Positions 25,493 through 34,658 are shown, counted from the stretch's first letter. The stretch is DNA of 64,000 bases from Flavobacterium alvei (GCF_002920895.1 NZ_PQVG01000004.1:186001-250000); one strand, 5' to 3'. The notes: generated by a model not told the origin, from the letters alone. A program made the numbers and translations.

Positions 25493-26797
25493 CTATGACA
25501 GGTTGATTTTGTATTTTTCTTCGATTGGCGAAGTTGTTTTTTGAGGAGTTTGTAGTCCTATTTGAAATACTTTTTCGATAAACTCTATACTCTCGTCAAC
25601 CGAAGTGTTTTCGTCTTTAAGGTGACTGGCGAATTGGTTGGTTATTTTTTGGATAATTCTGGAAGTAATTAATTCGGCTTGTTCTTCGTCAAAATTGGAT
25701 AATTTTTTACGTTGAAAAGTCAATTCTCCGGCAACAATATCATTCAATTTTGCTTTCAATGCGTGAATGGTTGGCGCATATTTTCGGCCATTCATCCAAG
25801 TATTCAATTCTAATTTCATATCCTCGATAATGGCTTCGGCAGCTGGAATGTGTTGTTTTCTTCTTTCGAGCGTGTCATCGGTCATTTGCGACAAATAATC
25901 CATATGGATTAAAGTTACACCCGGAATTTGTTGCACATCGGCATTCACATTTTTAGGAATGGATAAATCCAAGACCAAAAGGTCCTTTTTTAAATTCAAC
26001 AAAGTTTTGTCGATAGTTGGATTCTGTGCACCAGTTGCCACTACCAAAACATCGGCTTTTTGTAATTCGAGATGTAAATCTGAATAATCTTTTACGACTA
26101 AATTCAGTTTGCCAGCCAAAATTTCGGCAGAACTTTTGGTTCTATTAATTAAGGTAATTTGCTCGTTTTTAGTATGTTTTACTAAATTTTCGCAAGTATT
26201 TCGACCTATTTCTCCTGTTCCGAAAAGCAAAATATTTTTATTTCCAATATCCTCAATATTTCTAATGATGTACTGTACAGCTGCAAAAGAAACAGAAGTG
26301 GCTCCCGAACTAATTTCGGTTTCGTTTTTAATTCTTTTGCTGGTTTGAATAACCGTATTGATCAATCTATCTAAAAAAGCGTTGATTAATCCCAATGAAC
26401 GAGCTTCTTCAAAACTGTTTTTTATTTGGCCAATAATTTCGAAATCGCCAAGAATTTGACTGTCTAAACCTGTTCCTACTCGAAACATATGGTCGATAGC
26501 TTCTTGGTTTTTATATACAAATCCTACTTTTTGAAATTCTTCGACAGTTCCATTGCTGTTTTCGCAGATTAATTTTATTAATTGAAAAGGATGATCAGCA
26601 TAACCATAAATTTCGGTGCGATTGCAAGTAGAAGTAACGATTAAACTTTCGATACCTTCTTCTTTGGCTTGGAGCAATACTTTGGTTTTTGTTTTAGCAT
26701 CAAGACTAAACTTACCTCTAACTTCGGCATCTGCTTTCTTGTAACTCAACCCTATAGAGTAGAAAGTTTTGTGTTTGGGTATGTTTAGGTTTTCCAT
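25493..26797 (-). CDS. hemA: Glutamyl-tRNA reductase
   Basis: A 434-residue NADPH-dependent reductase, the committed step of C5-pathway heme synthesis. The catalytic Cys58 lies in VTSTCNRTEIY. The nucleotide-binding segment ILLFGTGEIGRNTCENL and a C-terminal dimerisation helix are present. It is the first gene of the minus-strand hem run, and its promoter must lie in the 223-base divergent gap shared with the AraC gene. The next enzyme, HemL (glutamate-1-semialdehyde aminomutase), is not in the window. Confidence 0.96.
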   Translation of the reverse strand: MENLNIPKHKTFYSIGLSYKKADAEVRGKFSLDAKTKTKVLLQAKEEGIESLIVTSTCNRTEIYGYADHPFQLIKLICENSNGTVEEFQKVGFVYKNQEAIDHMFRVGTGLDSQILGDFEIIGQIKNSFEEARSLGLINAFLDRLINTVIQTSKRIKNETEISSGATSVSFAAVQYIIRNIEDIGNKNILLFGTGEIGRNTCENLVKHTKNEQITLINRTKSSAEILAGKLNLVVKDYSDLHLELQKADVLVVATGAQNPTIDKTLLNLKKDLLVLDLSIPKNVNADVQQIPGVTLIHMDYLSQMTDDTLERRKQHIPAAEAIIEDMKLELNTWMNGRKYAPTIHALKAKLNDIVAGELTFQRKKLSNFDEEQAELITSRIIQKITNQFASHLKDENTSVDESIEFIEKVFQIGLQTPQKTTSPIEEKYKINLS

Positions 26798-27020
26798 ATT
26801 TGATGTTTTCTAATCGGATTGGCAAAGTTAGAACTACAGTTTTTATTAAAACAACGCTCAAAGTACTAATAGTATCGCCAAATGATTTTTGTTTATAAGT
26901 CTGAAATTTAATTTAAAAACACTATTTTTGTAATGAAATCAGGCATTTATAAGACAAATGTAAAATTTATTTATTAACAATTACCTGATAATTATCATAT
27001 TATTTTAAAAAAATGTCGCA

Positions 27021-27893
27021 ATGAGTTCACAGGATATTATAACAATCGAAGACGACTTTACCCTACTAAGGTTTCAAAATGACAGTGATGAAGTGTATTG
27101 TACACAGCGTGAAGTAAAAAGCGGATTGATTCAATTCCATTTTGGTTTGAAAGGAAAAGCCAAATTTCTTTTCAATCAAGGAAGCTACGCTTTAGACTTA
27201 AAGGAAGAAAAGTCTTTGTTGCTGTACAATCCACAAAAAGAATTGCCTTTAAACTTAGAAATTGCCCCTAATTCTTGGGTAATTTCGGTTATCATTTCCA
27301 TTCAAAAATTTCACAACTTGTTTTCTTCCGAAGCCAATTACATCACTTTTTTGAGTGAAGACAATCGGGATAAAAAATATTATAAAGAAGGCGACATCAG
27401 TCCGTCGATGGCGATTGTTTTGACTCAATTGTTTCATTATAACTTGCATCCATCCATAAAAAACTTGTATTATAAAGGCAAAGGATACGAATTATTAAGT
27501 TTGTATTTCAACCGAACCGAAGATCCAAATGCAGAGCAATGTCCGTTTTTGATTGATGAAGAAAACGTTTTGAAAATAAAAAAAGCCAAAGAACTCGTTC
27601 TTGCTAATATCGCCGAACCACCAAGTTTACAGGAATTAGCCGATGAAATAGGATTAACTTTGAAGAAGCTAAAAATGGGTTTCAAACAAATTTATGGAGA
27701 CACTGTTTATGGTTTTCTTTTCGATTACAAAATGGATTCTGCCCGAAAATTATTGGACAGTGGTTCGTATAATGTCAATGAAGTAGGTTTGAAAATTGGC
27801 TACAGCACAGGAAGTCATTTTATCGCGGCTTTCAAAAAGAAATTTGGCACCACCCCAAAGAAATATTTGATGTCGATTAATCCGAATACTTAA
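27021..27893 (+). CDS. AraC-family transcriptional regulator divergent from the heme operon
   Basis: A 290-residue regulator. The C-terminal AraC/XylS domain (about residues 190-288) has two helix-turn-helix units, ending in GYSTGSHFIAAFKKKFGTTPKKYL. The N-terminal region is a cupin-like sensor, with the HFGLKGKAKFLFN stretch reminiscent of PchR-type regulators. It lies between hemA (divergent) and hemH (downstream), so it is a strong candidate for control of both heme units, possibly in response to iron or heme. The effector is inferred from position only. Confidence 0.85.
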   Translation: MSSQDIITIEDDFTLLRFQNDSDEVYCTQREVKSGLIQFHFGLKGKAKFLFNQGSYALDLKEEKSLLLYNPQKELPLNLEIAPNSWVISVIISIQKFHNLFSSEANYITFLSEDNRDKKYYKEGDISPSMAIVLTQLFHYNLHPSIKNLYYKGKGYELLSLYFNRTEDPNAEQCPFLIDEENVLKIKKAKELVLANIAEPPSLQELADEIGLTLKKLKMGFKQIYGDTVYGFLFDYKMDSARKLLDSGSYNVNEVGLKIGYSTGSHFIAAFKKKFGTTPKKYLMSINPNT

Positions 27894-27906
27894 AAAATAA
27901 TTAACA

Positions 27907-27939
27907 AACCCTTTCAGAGTATGAAACTCTGAAAGGGTT
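27907..27939. repeat. 14-bp perfect inverted repeat between the AraC gene and hemH
   Basis: AACCCTTTCAGAGT (27907-27920) and ACTCTGAAAGGGTT (27926-27939) form a perfect 14-bp stem with a 5-base loop, 17 bases before the hemH start. No T-tract follows. It may attenuate read-through, or be one of the intergenic palindromes typical of this genome. Confidence 0.65.
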
Positions 27940-27956
27940 AATACCAAAAACAACAT

Positions 27957-28970
27957 ATGAAAGGAGTTCTATTAGTCAATCTGGGTTCGCCAGAAAGTCC
28001 AACTGCAAAAGACGTAAAACCGTATTTAGACGAATTTTTGATGGACAAATATGTGATTGACGTTCCATTTTTGTTGCGTGCTTTCTTAGTTCGTGGCATC
28101 ATTTTGAGAAAAAGACCAGCAAAATCGGCTGAAGCTTACGCCAAAGTTTGGTGGGAAGAAGGTTCGCCGCTTGTGGTGCTTTCCAAAAGAATGTTCGAAA
28201 AAGTAAAACCTCAAGTTAGCGTTCCAATGGCATTATCAATGCGTTATGGAAATCCTAACATTTATACTGGACTAAAAGAACTAGCAGACAAAGGCGTTAC
28301 CGAAGTATTGCTTTTTCCTTTGTATCCGCATCACGCGATGTCGTCAACGGTTACGGTTCTCGAAAAAGCCGAAGAAGTTCGAAAAGAGCATTTCCCGAAT
28401 ATGAAATTTTCATCAATTCCTGCTTTTTACAACAAACCCGATTACATCAAAAATTTATCTGATTCTATCAAAAAACATCTGGAAGGGTATGATTATGACC
28501 ATCTTTTGTTTTCCTATCACGGACTTCCGGAGCGTCATATCCGTAAAACTGATATAACCAAATCGCATTGCAAAATAGACGGTTCTTGTTGCAACACGCC
28601 ATCGCCAGCTCACGAGTTTTGCTATCGTCATCAATGTTATGAAACCACAAAATTGGTCGTAAAAGCATTAGGTATTCCCGAAGGAAAATACAGCCAGACT
28701 TTTCAATCGCGGTTGGCTGGAGACAAATGGCTGGAACCTTACACGGATGTCGAAGTAAACAAAATGCCCGAGAAAGGCATTAAGAATTTGGCAGTTGTTA
28801 CCCCAGCTTTCGTGGCAGATTGTTTAGAAACATTAGAAGAAATTGCAATGGAAGCCAACCACCAATTCAAGGAACATGGAGGTGAAAATTTTATGGCAGT
28901 TCCGTGTTTGAATGACGATGAAGAATGGTGCAAAACGGTGGCAAAATGGTTAAATGATTGGGCAAAATAA
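27957..28970 (+). CDS. hemH: Ferrochelatase
   Basis: A 337-residue enzyme inserting Fe(II) into protoporphyrin IX. The catalytic His motif is SYHGLPERH, and the start KGVLLVNLGSPESPT is typical. A Cys-rich stretch just after the His motif holds five cysteines within about 25 residues (CKIDGSCC ... CYRHQC), which could hold a metal or Fe-S site, as reported for some bacterial ferrochelatases. Its stop codon lies in the left copy of a 17-bp direct repeat. Confidence 0.95.
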   Translation: MKGVLLVNLGSPESPTAKDVKPYLDEFLMDKYVIDVPFLLRAFLVRGIILRKRPAKSAEAYAKVWWEEGSPLVVLSKRMFEKVKPQVSVPMALSMRYGNPNIYTGLKELADKGVTEVLLFPLYPHHAMSSTVTVLEKAEEVRKEHFPNMKFSSIPAFYNKPDYIKNLSDSIKKHLEGYDYDHLLFSYHGLPERHIRKTDITKSHCKIDGSCCNTPSPAHEFCYRHQCYETTKLVVKALGIPEGKYSQTFQSRLAGDKWLEPYTDVEVNKMPEKGIKNLAVVTPAFVADCLETLEEIAMEANHQFKEHGGENFMAVPCLNDDEEWCKTVAKWLNDWAK

Positions 28971-29856
28971 CTTTATAAAAATAAAAACATTGGAAAACGA
29001 AATTAAAATAGGAAAGAAAATTTTTATCCGAAGTGCTGGAAAGGATGAATATTGGTTACAAGATATAATTTACGATAATCCAAAAGTTCTTGGACTTGGA
29101 AATTTAGTTCCTGTAAATAAAGAAAAGAAACAATCAAGTGGAGGAAGACTTGATATTCTTTTAAAAGACCCTGAGCAGAATTCAATGTATGAAGTTGAAG
29201 TTATGCTTGGAGAAACTGACCCTTCGCACATCATTCGCTCGATTGAATATTGGGACAATGAAAAAAGAAAATACCCCCAAAGACAACATTTTTGTGTATT
29301 AGTTGCTGAATCTTTTGACAGAAGATATTTCAACGTAATCCAACTAATGAGTTTAAACATTCCAATGATTGCTGTTCAAGCAGATTTACTCGAAGTAGGC
29401 GGAGAAAAAATATTGAACTTTACAAAAATAATAGATATTTATCTCGAACCCGAAGAAAATGAAGAAGATGTAAAAGTTGTAAATGAAGCAACTTGGACAA
29501 ATGATGCGCCTTGGGTACATACAAATGCAAAAGAATTAATCGAAATTTATAAAGAACAAGACAGTAAGATAAATATAGGTTTTACCCAAAGTTATGTGAG
29601 TATAAACATTGATGGGAAAAACGCATATTGGCTACATAAAAGAATGAAACCAACTTCTACATTAAGTTTTAGTGTTAAAGACGAAGAGAAAACAGAAGCT
29701 ATAAAAAAGCTTTTAGAGGAAGCTGGATTTAGCTATACGTACAATCGTTACAAGGAATTTATGTTAAATATTGATGTGAAAATCATCAAATCTAACACTC
29801 CTTTATTAAAAGAAATTCATCAAATTAGATTTAAAAAAATAATAGAAGAGGAATAA
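28954..29856 (+). CDS. PD-(D/E)XK nuclease-like protein inserted between hemH and hemJ
   Basis: This protein has up to 300 residues. The ATG at 28954 overlaps the last 17 bases of hemH; an in-frame TTG at 28990 lies inside the inserted DNA and would remove 12 residues. The segment GGRLDILLKDPEQ ... YEVEVMLGETD fits the D-x(n)-ExE core of PD-(D/E)XK-fold nucleases such as NucS-like proteins. The C-terminal 100 residues form a separate alpha/beta domain resembling DUF5655. I could not confirm either by search. No membrane or export signal. It is flanked by a 17-bp direct repeat whose right copy contains the hemJ start, which suggests it was added to a pre-existing hemH-hemJ pair. Confidence 0.6.
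   Translation: MIGQNNFIKIKTLENEIKIGKKIFIRSAGKDEYWLQDIIYDNPKVLGLGNLVPVNKEKKQSSGGRLDILLKDPEQNSMYEVEVMLGETDPSHIIRSIEYWDNEKRKYPQRQHFCVLVAESFDRRYFNVIQLMSLNIPMIAVQADLLEVGGEKILNFTKIIDIYLEPEENEEDVKVVNEATWTNDAPWVHTNAKELIEIYKEQDSKINIGFTQSYVSINIDGKNAYWLHKRMKPTSTLSFSVKDEEKTEAIKKLLEEAGFSYTYNRYKEFMLNIDVKIIKSNTPLLKEIHQIRFKKIIEEE
28966..28982. repeat. Left copy of 17-bp direct repeat flanking the nuclease-like gene
   Basis: AATAACTTTATAAAAAT, spanning the hemH stop codon. It is identical to 29852-29868. Confidence 0.9.
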
Positions 29857-29868
29857 CTTTATAAAAAT
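29852..29868. repeat. Right copy of 17-bp direct repeat flanking the nuclease-like gene
   Basis: Identical to 28966-28982. It contains the stop of the nuclease-like gene and the first two bases of the hemJ ATG. Deleting the DNA between the copies would put the hemH stop 10 bases before the hemJ start. Confidence 0.9.
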
Positions 29869-30418
29869 GGAACTATACAACTACCTAAAATCCCTACACC
29901 TCATCTTTGTCATCACTTGGTTTGCCGGACTTTTTTATATTGTTCGTTTATTTGTGTACCAAATTGAAGCCAACGACAAACCTTCGCCAGAAAAGGAAAT
30001 TTTGCAAAAACAATACAAAATAATGACCTATCGTTTGTGGTACATTATCACTTGGCCTTCAGCTGTTTTGGCCAGTTTTTTTGCGTTTTGGATGCTGTTT
30101 TTTACCCCTACGGGAAATGCTTGGTTGCAAATGCCTTGGATGCACGTAAAACTTGGCTTTGTTTTTGTGCTGTATTTATACCATTACAAATGCCACAAAA
30201 TATACCAAGAATTGCAAAACGACCAAGTAAAATACACCACAAATCATATGCGTTTGTGGAACGAAGGAGCAACAATTATCTTATTTGCCGTGGTATTTTT
30301 GGTTATTCTGAAAAATGCTATAAACTGGATTTATGGCGTAGTCGGAATTATGTTGTTTTCTATCTTGATTATGTTGGGCTTTCAATTTTATAAAAGAATT
30401 CGAGAAAAAAGTAATTAG
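29867..30418 (+). CDS. hemJ: Protoporphyrinogen IX oxidase, HemJ type
   Basis: A 183-residue membrane protein of the HemJ/UPF0093 family, which oxidises protoporphyrinogen IX to protoporphyrin IX. Four to five transmembrane helices are visible. The conserved His of the first helix (KSLHLIFVITWFAGLFYI) and the WMHVKLG His are the likely heme ligands. No HemG or HemY is encoded nearby, so this fills the penultimate step between HemF and HemH. Confidence 0.9.
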   Translation: MELYNYLKSLHLIFVITWFAGLFYIVRLFVYQIEANDKPSPEKEILQKQYKIMTYRLWYIITWPSAVLASFFAFWMLFFTPTGNAWLQMPWMHVKLGFVFVLYLYHYKCHKIYQELQNDQVKYTTNHMRLWNEGATIILFAVVFLVILKNAINWIYGVVGIMLFSILIMLGFQFYKRIREKSN

Positions 30419-30420
30419 TA

Positions 30421-30481
30421 ATTAGCGAATAGTAATTAGCTTTAAAAGCCCTTGACTATTCACTAATTACTATTCGCTAAT
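30421..30481. repeat. 19-bp perfect inverted repeat after hemJ
   Basis: ATTAGCGAATAGTAATTAG (30421-30439) is perfectly complementary to 30463-30481, with a 23-base loop. It fills the gap between hemJ and the histidine kinase gene. No U-tract follows. It has the same style as the perfect palindrome at 18142-18202. Confidence 0.7.
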
Positions 30482-30491
30482 CACTAAAAAA

Positions 30492-31964
30492 ATGCTAAAA
30501 ACCTTCAAAATATCAATGCTTTCGTTGCGAATCAGGATTTTCCTTTCGATGATAGTATTGATTATTGTGGCTTCCATATTATTAGCATCCATTTCTATAA
30601 TTCAGTTCAAAAATGAGGCCAAGCAATACCATCAAGAACGCTTAGAGCATAAAGAAGACGCCATAAAAGAGAACATCAATTATGTGCTTTCAAACACCAC
30701 TTATCCGCTAACACCTAGTAATTTAGCCTTGATTTTTAAGGATAAAATTCACGAATTGTCCGATATTCACAATCTTGAAATTAATATTTATAGCCTTGAC
30801 GGAATACTTTTGAAATCTTCAAAATCAAGATTTTCTATTGACCCAGTAACCCCTCCAATTCCAAAATATATTCTAAAACTGGTTCAATCTTCTATCGAAA
30901 AAAGATACGTTGACATCAAAACCATTGATGGAAAAAAGAACCGTTCGTCTTATAGCTTAATCAAAGATGACAAATTCAAACCTTTAGGAATCCTGAATTT
31001 ACCTTATGTAGAGGACGACAGCTATTATCAAGCTGAACTACAAAGTTTCTTGATTAGATTGGCGCAAGTGTATAGTTTCATGCTTTTGGTAGCTTTTGGG
31101 GTGGCTTATTTTCTTTCTTCCTATATCACAAAATCGTTAAAAACCATTTCGGATAAATTGAGCGAAACGAGTTTGAATCAGAAAAACGAAAAAATTGTAC
31201 TCGAAGCCAACAGCAAAGAAATCAATCTTTTGATTAAAGCTTATAACGGAATGGTCGATGAGCTCGAAGAAAGTGCTCTCAAATTAGCCCAAAGCGAACG
31301 AGAAGAAGCTTGGCGAGAAATGGCCAAACAAGTGGCGCACGAAATCAAAAATCCGCTAACGCCAATGCGATTGACGGTACAAAGTTTTCAACGAAAGTTT
31401 GATCAAAACGACCCGAATCTAAAACAAAAAATCAACGATTATTCCGAAACCTTAATTCAGCAAATTGACACGATGAGTTCTGTGGCTTCGGCATTTTCAA
31501 ACTTCGCCTCGATGCCAGTTCAACAAAACGAAACTTTGAATGTGGTGGACGTGGTGGAATTAACAATGGATATTTTTAACGAAGAATACATCCATTTCAA
31601 AGCCGAACAAGAAGAAATTATTTCGAAAATTGACCGTACACAACTCGTTCGAATTATTACCAATTTGGTCAAAAATGCTCTTCAAGCCATTCCAGAAAAT
31701 CAAGAAAATAAGGCAGTTTGTGTCAACATCAAAAAAGCATCCAGCAATGTCATTATAACAATTGCCGACAACGGAATTGGAATTGATACTCATAATTTCA
31801 ATCGAATTTTTGATCCAAAATTCACCACAAAATCCAGCGGAATGGGATTGGGTTTGAGTATCATCAAAAACATTATCGAAAATTATAACGGAACTATTAC
31901 ATTCGAATCTCAAAAAGGAAAAGGAACTACTTTTAGGGTTTCATTGCCATTAATAAACCCATAA
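30492..31964 (+). CDS. Orphan NtrY-like sensor histidine kinase
   Basis: A 490-residue kinase: transmembrane helix at about residues 12-35, a periplasmic sensor of about 150 residues, a second helix near residues 190-212, a HAMP-like segment, then the dimerisation domain with QVAHEIKNPLTPMRL and an ATPase domain with NLVKNALQAI, DNGIGI and GMGLGLSI. The EAWREMAKQVAHEIKNPLTPM signature is typical of NtrY-type kinases. No response regulator gene is adjacent. The next gene, a crotonase, starts 13 bases after its stop and may be co-transcribed. Confidence 0.9.
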   Translation: MLKTFKISMLSLRIRIFLSMIVLIIVASILLASISIIQFKNEAKQYHQERLEHKEDAIKENINYVLSNTTYPLTPSNLALIFKDKIHELSDIHNLEINIYSLDGILLKSSKSRFSIDPVTPPIPKYILKLVQSSIEKRYVDIKTIDGKKNRSSYSLIKDDKFKPLGILNLPYVEDDSYYQAELQSFLIRLAQVYSFMLLVAFGVAYFLSSYITKSLKTISDKLSETSLNQKNEKIVLEANSKEINLLIKAYNGMVDELEESALKLAQSEREEAWREMAKQVAHEIKNPLTPMRLTVQSFQRKFDQNDPNLKQKINDYSETLIQQIDTMSSVASAFSNFASMPVQQNETLNVVDVVELTMDIFNEEYIHFKAEQEEIISKIDRTQLVRIITNLVKNALQAIPENQENKAVCVNIKKASSNVIITIADNGIGIDTHNFNRIFDPKFTTKSSGMGLGLSIIKNIIENYNGTITFESQKGKGTTFRVSLPLINP

Positions 31965-31976
31965 ACTTAAAAGCAA

Positions 31977-32759
31977 ATGACATTAGAAAATATAATTTTA
32001 GAACACGAAAAAGGCATCGCCACGCTTTTTATCAATCGTCCTGAAAAATTGAATGCGTTAAACAAAGCAACGATTCAAGAATTACACGAAACCTTAAAAT
32101 TAGTCAATGAAAATCCTGATGTTCGTGTAATTATCATAACTGGAAGCGGCCAAAAAGCTTTTGTAGCTGGTGCCGATATTGCTGAATTTGCTCATTTTTC
32201 GGCCGAAGAAGGAACTCAACTTGCGGCAAAAGGACATCAAATTTTGTTCGATTTTATCGAAAATATGAAAACACCTGTCATTGCTGCAATTAATGGTTTT
32301 GCCCTTGGTGGCGGATTGGAATTGGCAATGGCTTGTCATTTTAGAATCGCTTCGGAGAATGCTAAAATGGGTTTGCCTGAAACTTCGCTTGGCGTGATTC
32401 CGGGTTATGGCGGAACGCAACGTTTAGCACAATTAGTGGGAAAAGGTCGTGCAATGGAAATGATTCTAACCGCAGGAATGATTGATGCCGAAACCGCAAA
32501 AATATACGGATTAGTGAATCACGTAGTACCCCAAGAAGATTTGTTTTCTGCCTATATGACCGTGGCTACAAGAATTATGAAAAATTCTCCCGTGGCTATT
32601 AGCAGAGCTATTGAAGCCGTAAATGCTAATTTTAAAACGGGTGTGAACGGATTTGATGTTGAAATCAAAAATTTTGGAGCTTGTTTTGCCACCGAAGATT
32701 TCAAAGAAGGAACAACTGCCTTTTTAGAGAAAAGAAAAGCAGAGTTTAAAGGGGAATAG
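31977..32759 (+). CDS. Enoyl-CoA hydratase/isomerase family protein
   Basis: A 260-residue crotonase. The oxyanion-hole segment is AGADIAEF, and the two catalytic Glu positions of hydratases are kept (LGGGLELAMAC and LPETSLGVIPGYGGTQRL). It is therefore likely a true 2-enoyl-CoA hydratase acting in fatty-acid or amino-acid degradation. Substrate chain length cannot be told. Confidence 0.9.
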   Translation: MTLENIILEHEKGIATLFINRPEKLNALNKATIQELHETLKLVNENPDVRVIIITGSGQKAFVAGADIAEFAHFSAEEGTQLAAKGHQILFDFIENMKTPVIAAINGFALGGGLELAMACHFRIASENAKMGLPETSLGVIPGYGGTQRLAQLVGKGRAMEMILTAGMIDAETAKIYGLVNHVVPQEDLFSAYMTVATRIMKNSPVAISRAIEAVNANFKTGVNGFDVEIKNFGACFATEDFKEGTTAFLEKRKAEFKGE

Positions 32760-32934
32760 AGAAGTGTTCAGGTTTTAGTGTTCAGTTGGTCTTCAAAAAA
32801 TTAAACTGCAAATTCGCAAATTAATCAATCCAAACTCGCTTAAATTTGCGGAACTTTATAGACAGTAAAGAAGAGTTGTTTATTCTTCAAATATCAATTC
32901 ATTATATTTTAAAACATTTTCAAAAACAACAATT

Positions 32935-33333
32935 ATGTCCTTCCAACCTGTATTTGTCCAATTCTGGGAAAAAGTAAAAGAAAGCATCGAAAATAAAACC
33001 TATGCCAAATTGACTTTGGCCAAAACCATAGGCGACACCGAGTTGAAAAACATTTATGTGCGTCCCGTTTTGTTAGAAAATGATATGTTTAGCCTTCAAC
33101 TTACGGCAAAATACAAAACCGAAGAAATCGAAAGTTTCCATTCGCTGGAAGAGGCTTTTTTTGTTTTGGCTCCCTATATGAACAATCCTTTTTTGACGGC
33201 ATTGTTATTCACAACCGAAAACGACATTACCTTTAAACTCAACAAAAAACGTGTGGGAAGTATTATCGAACAAGCACCCACTTTCAAGAACGCTTCGGAT
33301 GTGATTTTGGAAATGAAAGAAAAGGGGATTTGA
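32935..33333 (+). CDS. Unknown cytosolic protein (132 residues)
   Basis: I do not recognise this protein. It has no signal peptide or membrane helix. It looks mixed alpha/beta with a Lys-rich body; landmarks are FVQFWEKVKESI at the start and FKLNKKRVGSIIEQAPTF near the end. It stands alone, about 175 bases after the crotonase gene. Confidence 0.65.
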   Translation: MSFQPVFVQFWEKVKESIENKTYAKLTLAKTIGDTELKNIYVRPVLLENDMFSLQLTAKYKTEEIESFHSLEEAFFVLAPYMNNPFLTALLFTTENDITFKLNKKRVGSIIEQAPTFKNASDVILEMKEKGI

Positions 33334-33380
33334 AAAAGTTTGCAGTATTCAGTGGTCGGTATTCAACTAGCTAAAATTTT

Positions 33381-33902
33381 ATGAAACAAACAGAAAATAA
33401 TAATATATCCTTTCTGAAATTCGGTTTTTATCTAAAAAGATTGTCGATTTTAGAACTATTACTGTGCTTATCTCTTATTATTTCTGAATGTACTATATGG
33501 TATTTTAAAAAGCACCAAATCAATATGTCTTTTTTTATTGACCCTGAAAGCTTAACTTTTGTTTTGATATGGTGGTTACCTTTAACTATAGGTATCGCAA
33601 ATCTTTATAGAAATATTTATTTTAGTTTATTTTGGCTCTTAATTTGTATGGTTTGGTTTATCTTAAAAGAAGATTTTATTACATCTATTCTACCACTTAC
33701 AATTCTGATATATTTGCATCTAGTTAGACTATTTTTTAGATATATATTCAAATATGAACCTGTTTTTCTTATGGTAAGCAAATTTTCTTACACTAGATAT
33801 AGTAAAATTGAAAGGCGTGAGTCAACGAAGACAGATTTTATTTTTACAATGCTAACCTTTTTATTTGGAGCTATCATTTCAATTTTAATCGCAAATTTTT
33901 AA
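33381..33902 (+). CDS. Unknown integral membrane protein (173 residues)
   Basis: A 173-residue protein with about five hydrophobic helices (near residues 22-38, 55-72, 78-94, 97-118 and 150-172). The basic loop near residues 130-145 is probably cytosolic. I do not recognise the family. It is preceded by a short gap that contains a degenerate copy of the CAGTnTTCAGT-like spacer seen at 32765 and 33970. Confidence 0.6.
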   Translation: MKQTENNNISFLKFGFYLKRLSILELLLCLSLIISECTIWYFKKHQINMSFFIDPESLTFVLIWWLPLTIGIANLYRNIYFSLFWLLICMVWFILKEDFITSILPLTILIYLHLVRLFFRYIFKYEPVFLMVSKFSYTRYSKIERRESTKTDFIFTMLTFLFGAIISILIANF

Positions 33903-33988
33903 AACTTTAGCTAACACCTCTTTTACGATATTTGGGTATTAGTAGGCTTAATTAAAAGTTTAGCACTGCCTCCTGAACACTGAACACT

Positions 33989-34642
33989 TTACTTTTCCCC
34001 ATCCCATTCCGCATAAAACTGCGAAAGGAATTTTTCCATAAAATGATGTCTTTCCTGCGCAATTTTTCGCCCTGTTTCCGTATTCATTTTGTCTTTTAGC
34101 AACAATAATTTTTCGTAGAAATGGTTGATTGTGGGAGCTTGGCTATTTTTGTATTCTTCCTTGCTCATATGAAGTTTTGGAGCAATATTCGGGTTGTACA
34201 AGGGTCTGTTTTTGAAACCACCATAATTAAACGCTCTAGCAATTCCAATGGCGCCAATGGCGTCTAATCGGTCGGCGTCTTGAACGATATTCAATTCTAT
34301 GGACGAGAATGTCTTTTCAATATTTCCGCCCTTAAAAGAGACGTTTTCTATGATATCGATGACGTGCTGAATAGTAGCTTTGTCAACATTATTGGATGCT
34401 AGAAATTCTCTGGCGGTTTTTGGACCAATGGTTTCATCTCCTTTGTGAAATTTACTGTCAGCAATATCGTGAAGCAAAGCTCCTAATTTTACCACATCGA
34501 GATTACAAACTTCGCCATCTGCAATATGCAAAGCGTTTCTATACACTCTTTCTATGTGAAACCAGTCGTGTCCGCCTTCGGCATTTTCTAATTTTTCCTT
34601 TACAAAAAGAATGGTTTTATTGACGATCTCTGAATAACTCAT
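33989..34642 (-). CDS. HD-domain metal-dependent hydrolase
   Basis: A 217-residue HD phosphohydrolase. The first metal-binding His is in GGHDWFHIERV, the HD pair is in LLHDIADSKF and a distal Asp is in VQDADRLDAIGAIGIARAF. The size and motifs match the YedJ/YpgQ group, whose members hydrolyse nucleotides in vitro. Cellular substrate unknown. Confidence 0.88.
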   Translation of the reverse strand: MSYSEIVNKTILFVKEKLENAEGGHDWFHIERVYRNALHIADGEVCNLDVVKLGALLHDIADSKFHKGDETIGPKTAREFLASNNVDKATIQHVIDIIENVSFKGGNIEKTFSSIELNIVQDADRLDAIGAIGIARAFNYGGFKNRPLYNPNIAPKLHMSKEEYKNSQAPTINHFYEKLLLLKDKMNTETGRKIAQERHHFMEKFLSQFYAEWDGEK

Positions 34643-34658
34643 AATTCAATTGTGTTTA

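Noticed and set aside
26888..26930. Promoter for the AraC gene built from TTTG (26888) and TATTTTTG (26923)
   Set aside because: The 31-base spacer is too long for a Bacteroidota promoter; only the -7-like element is convincing.
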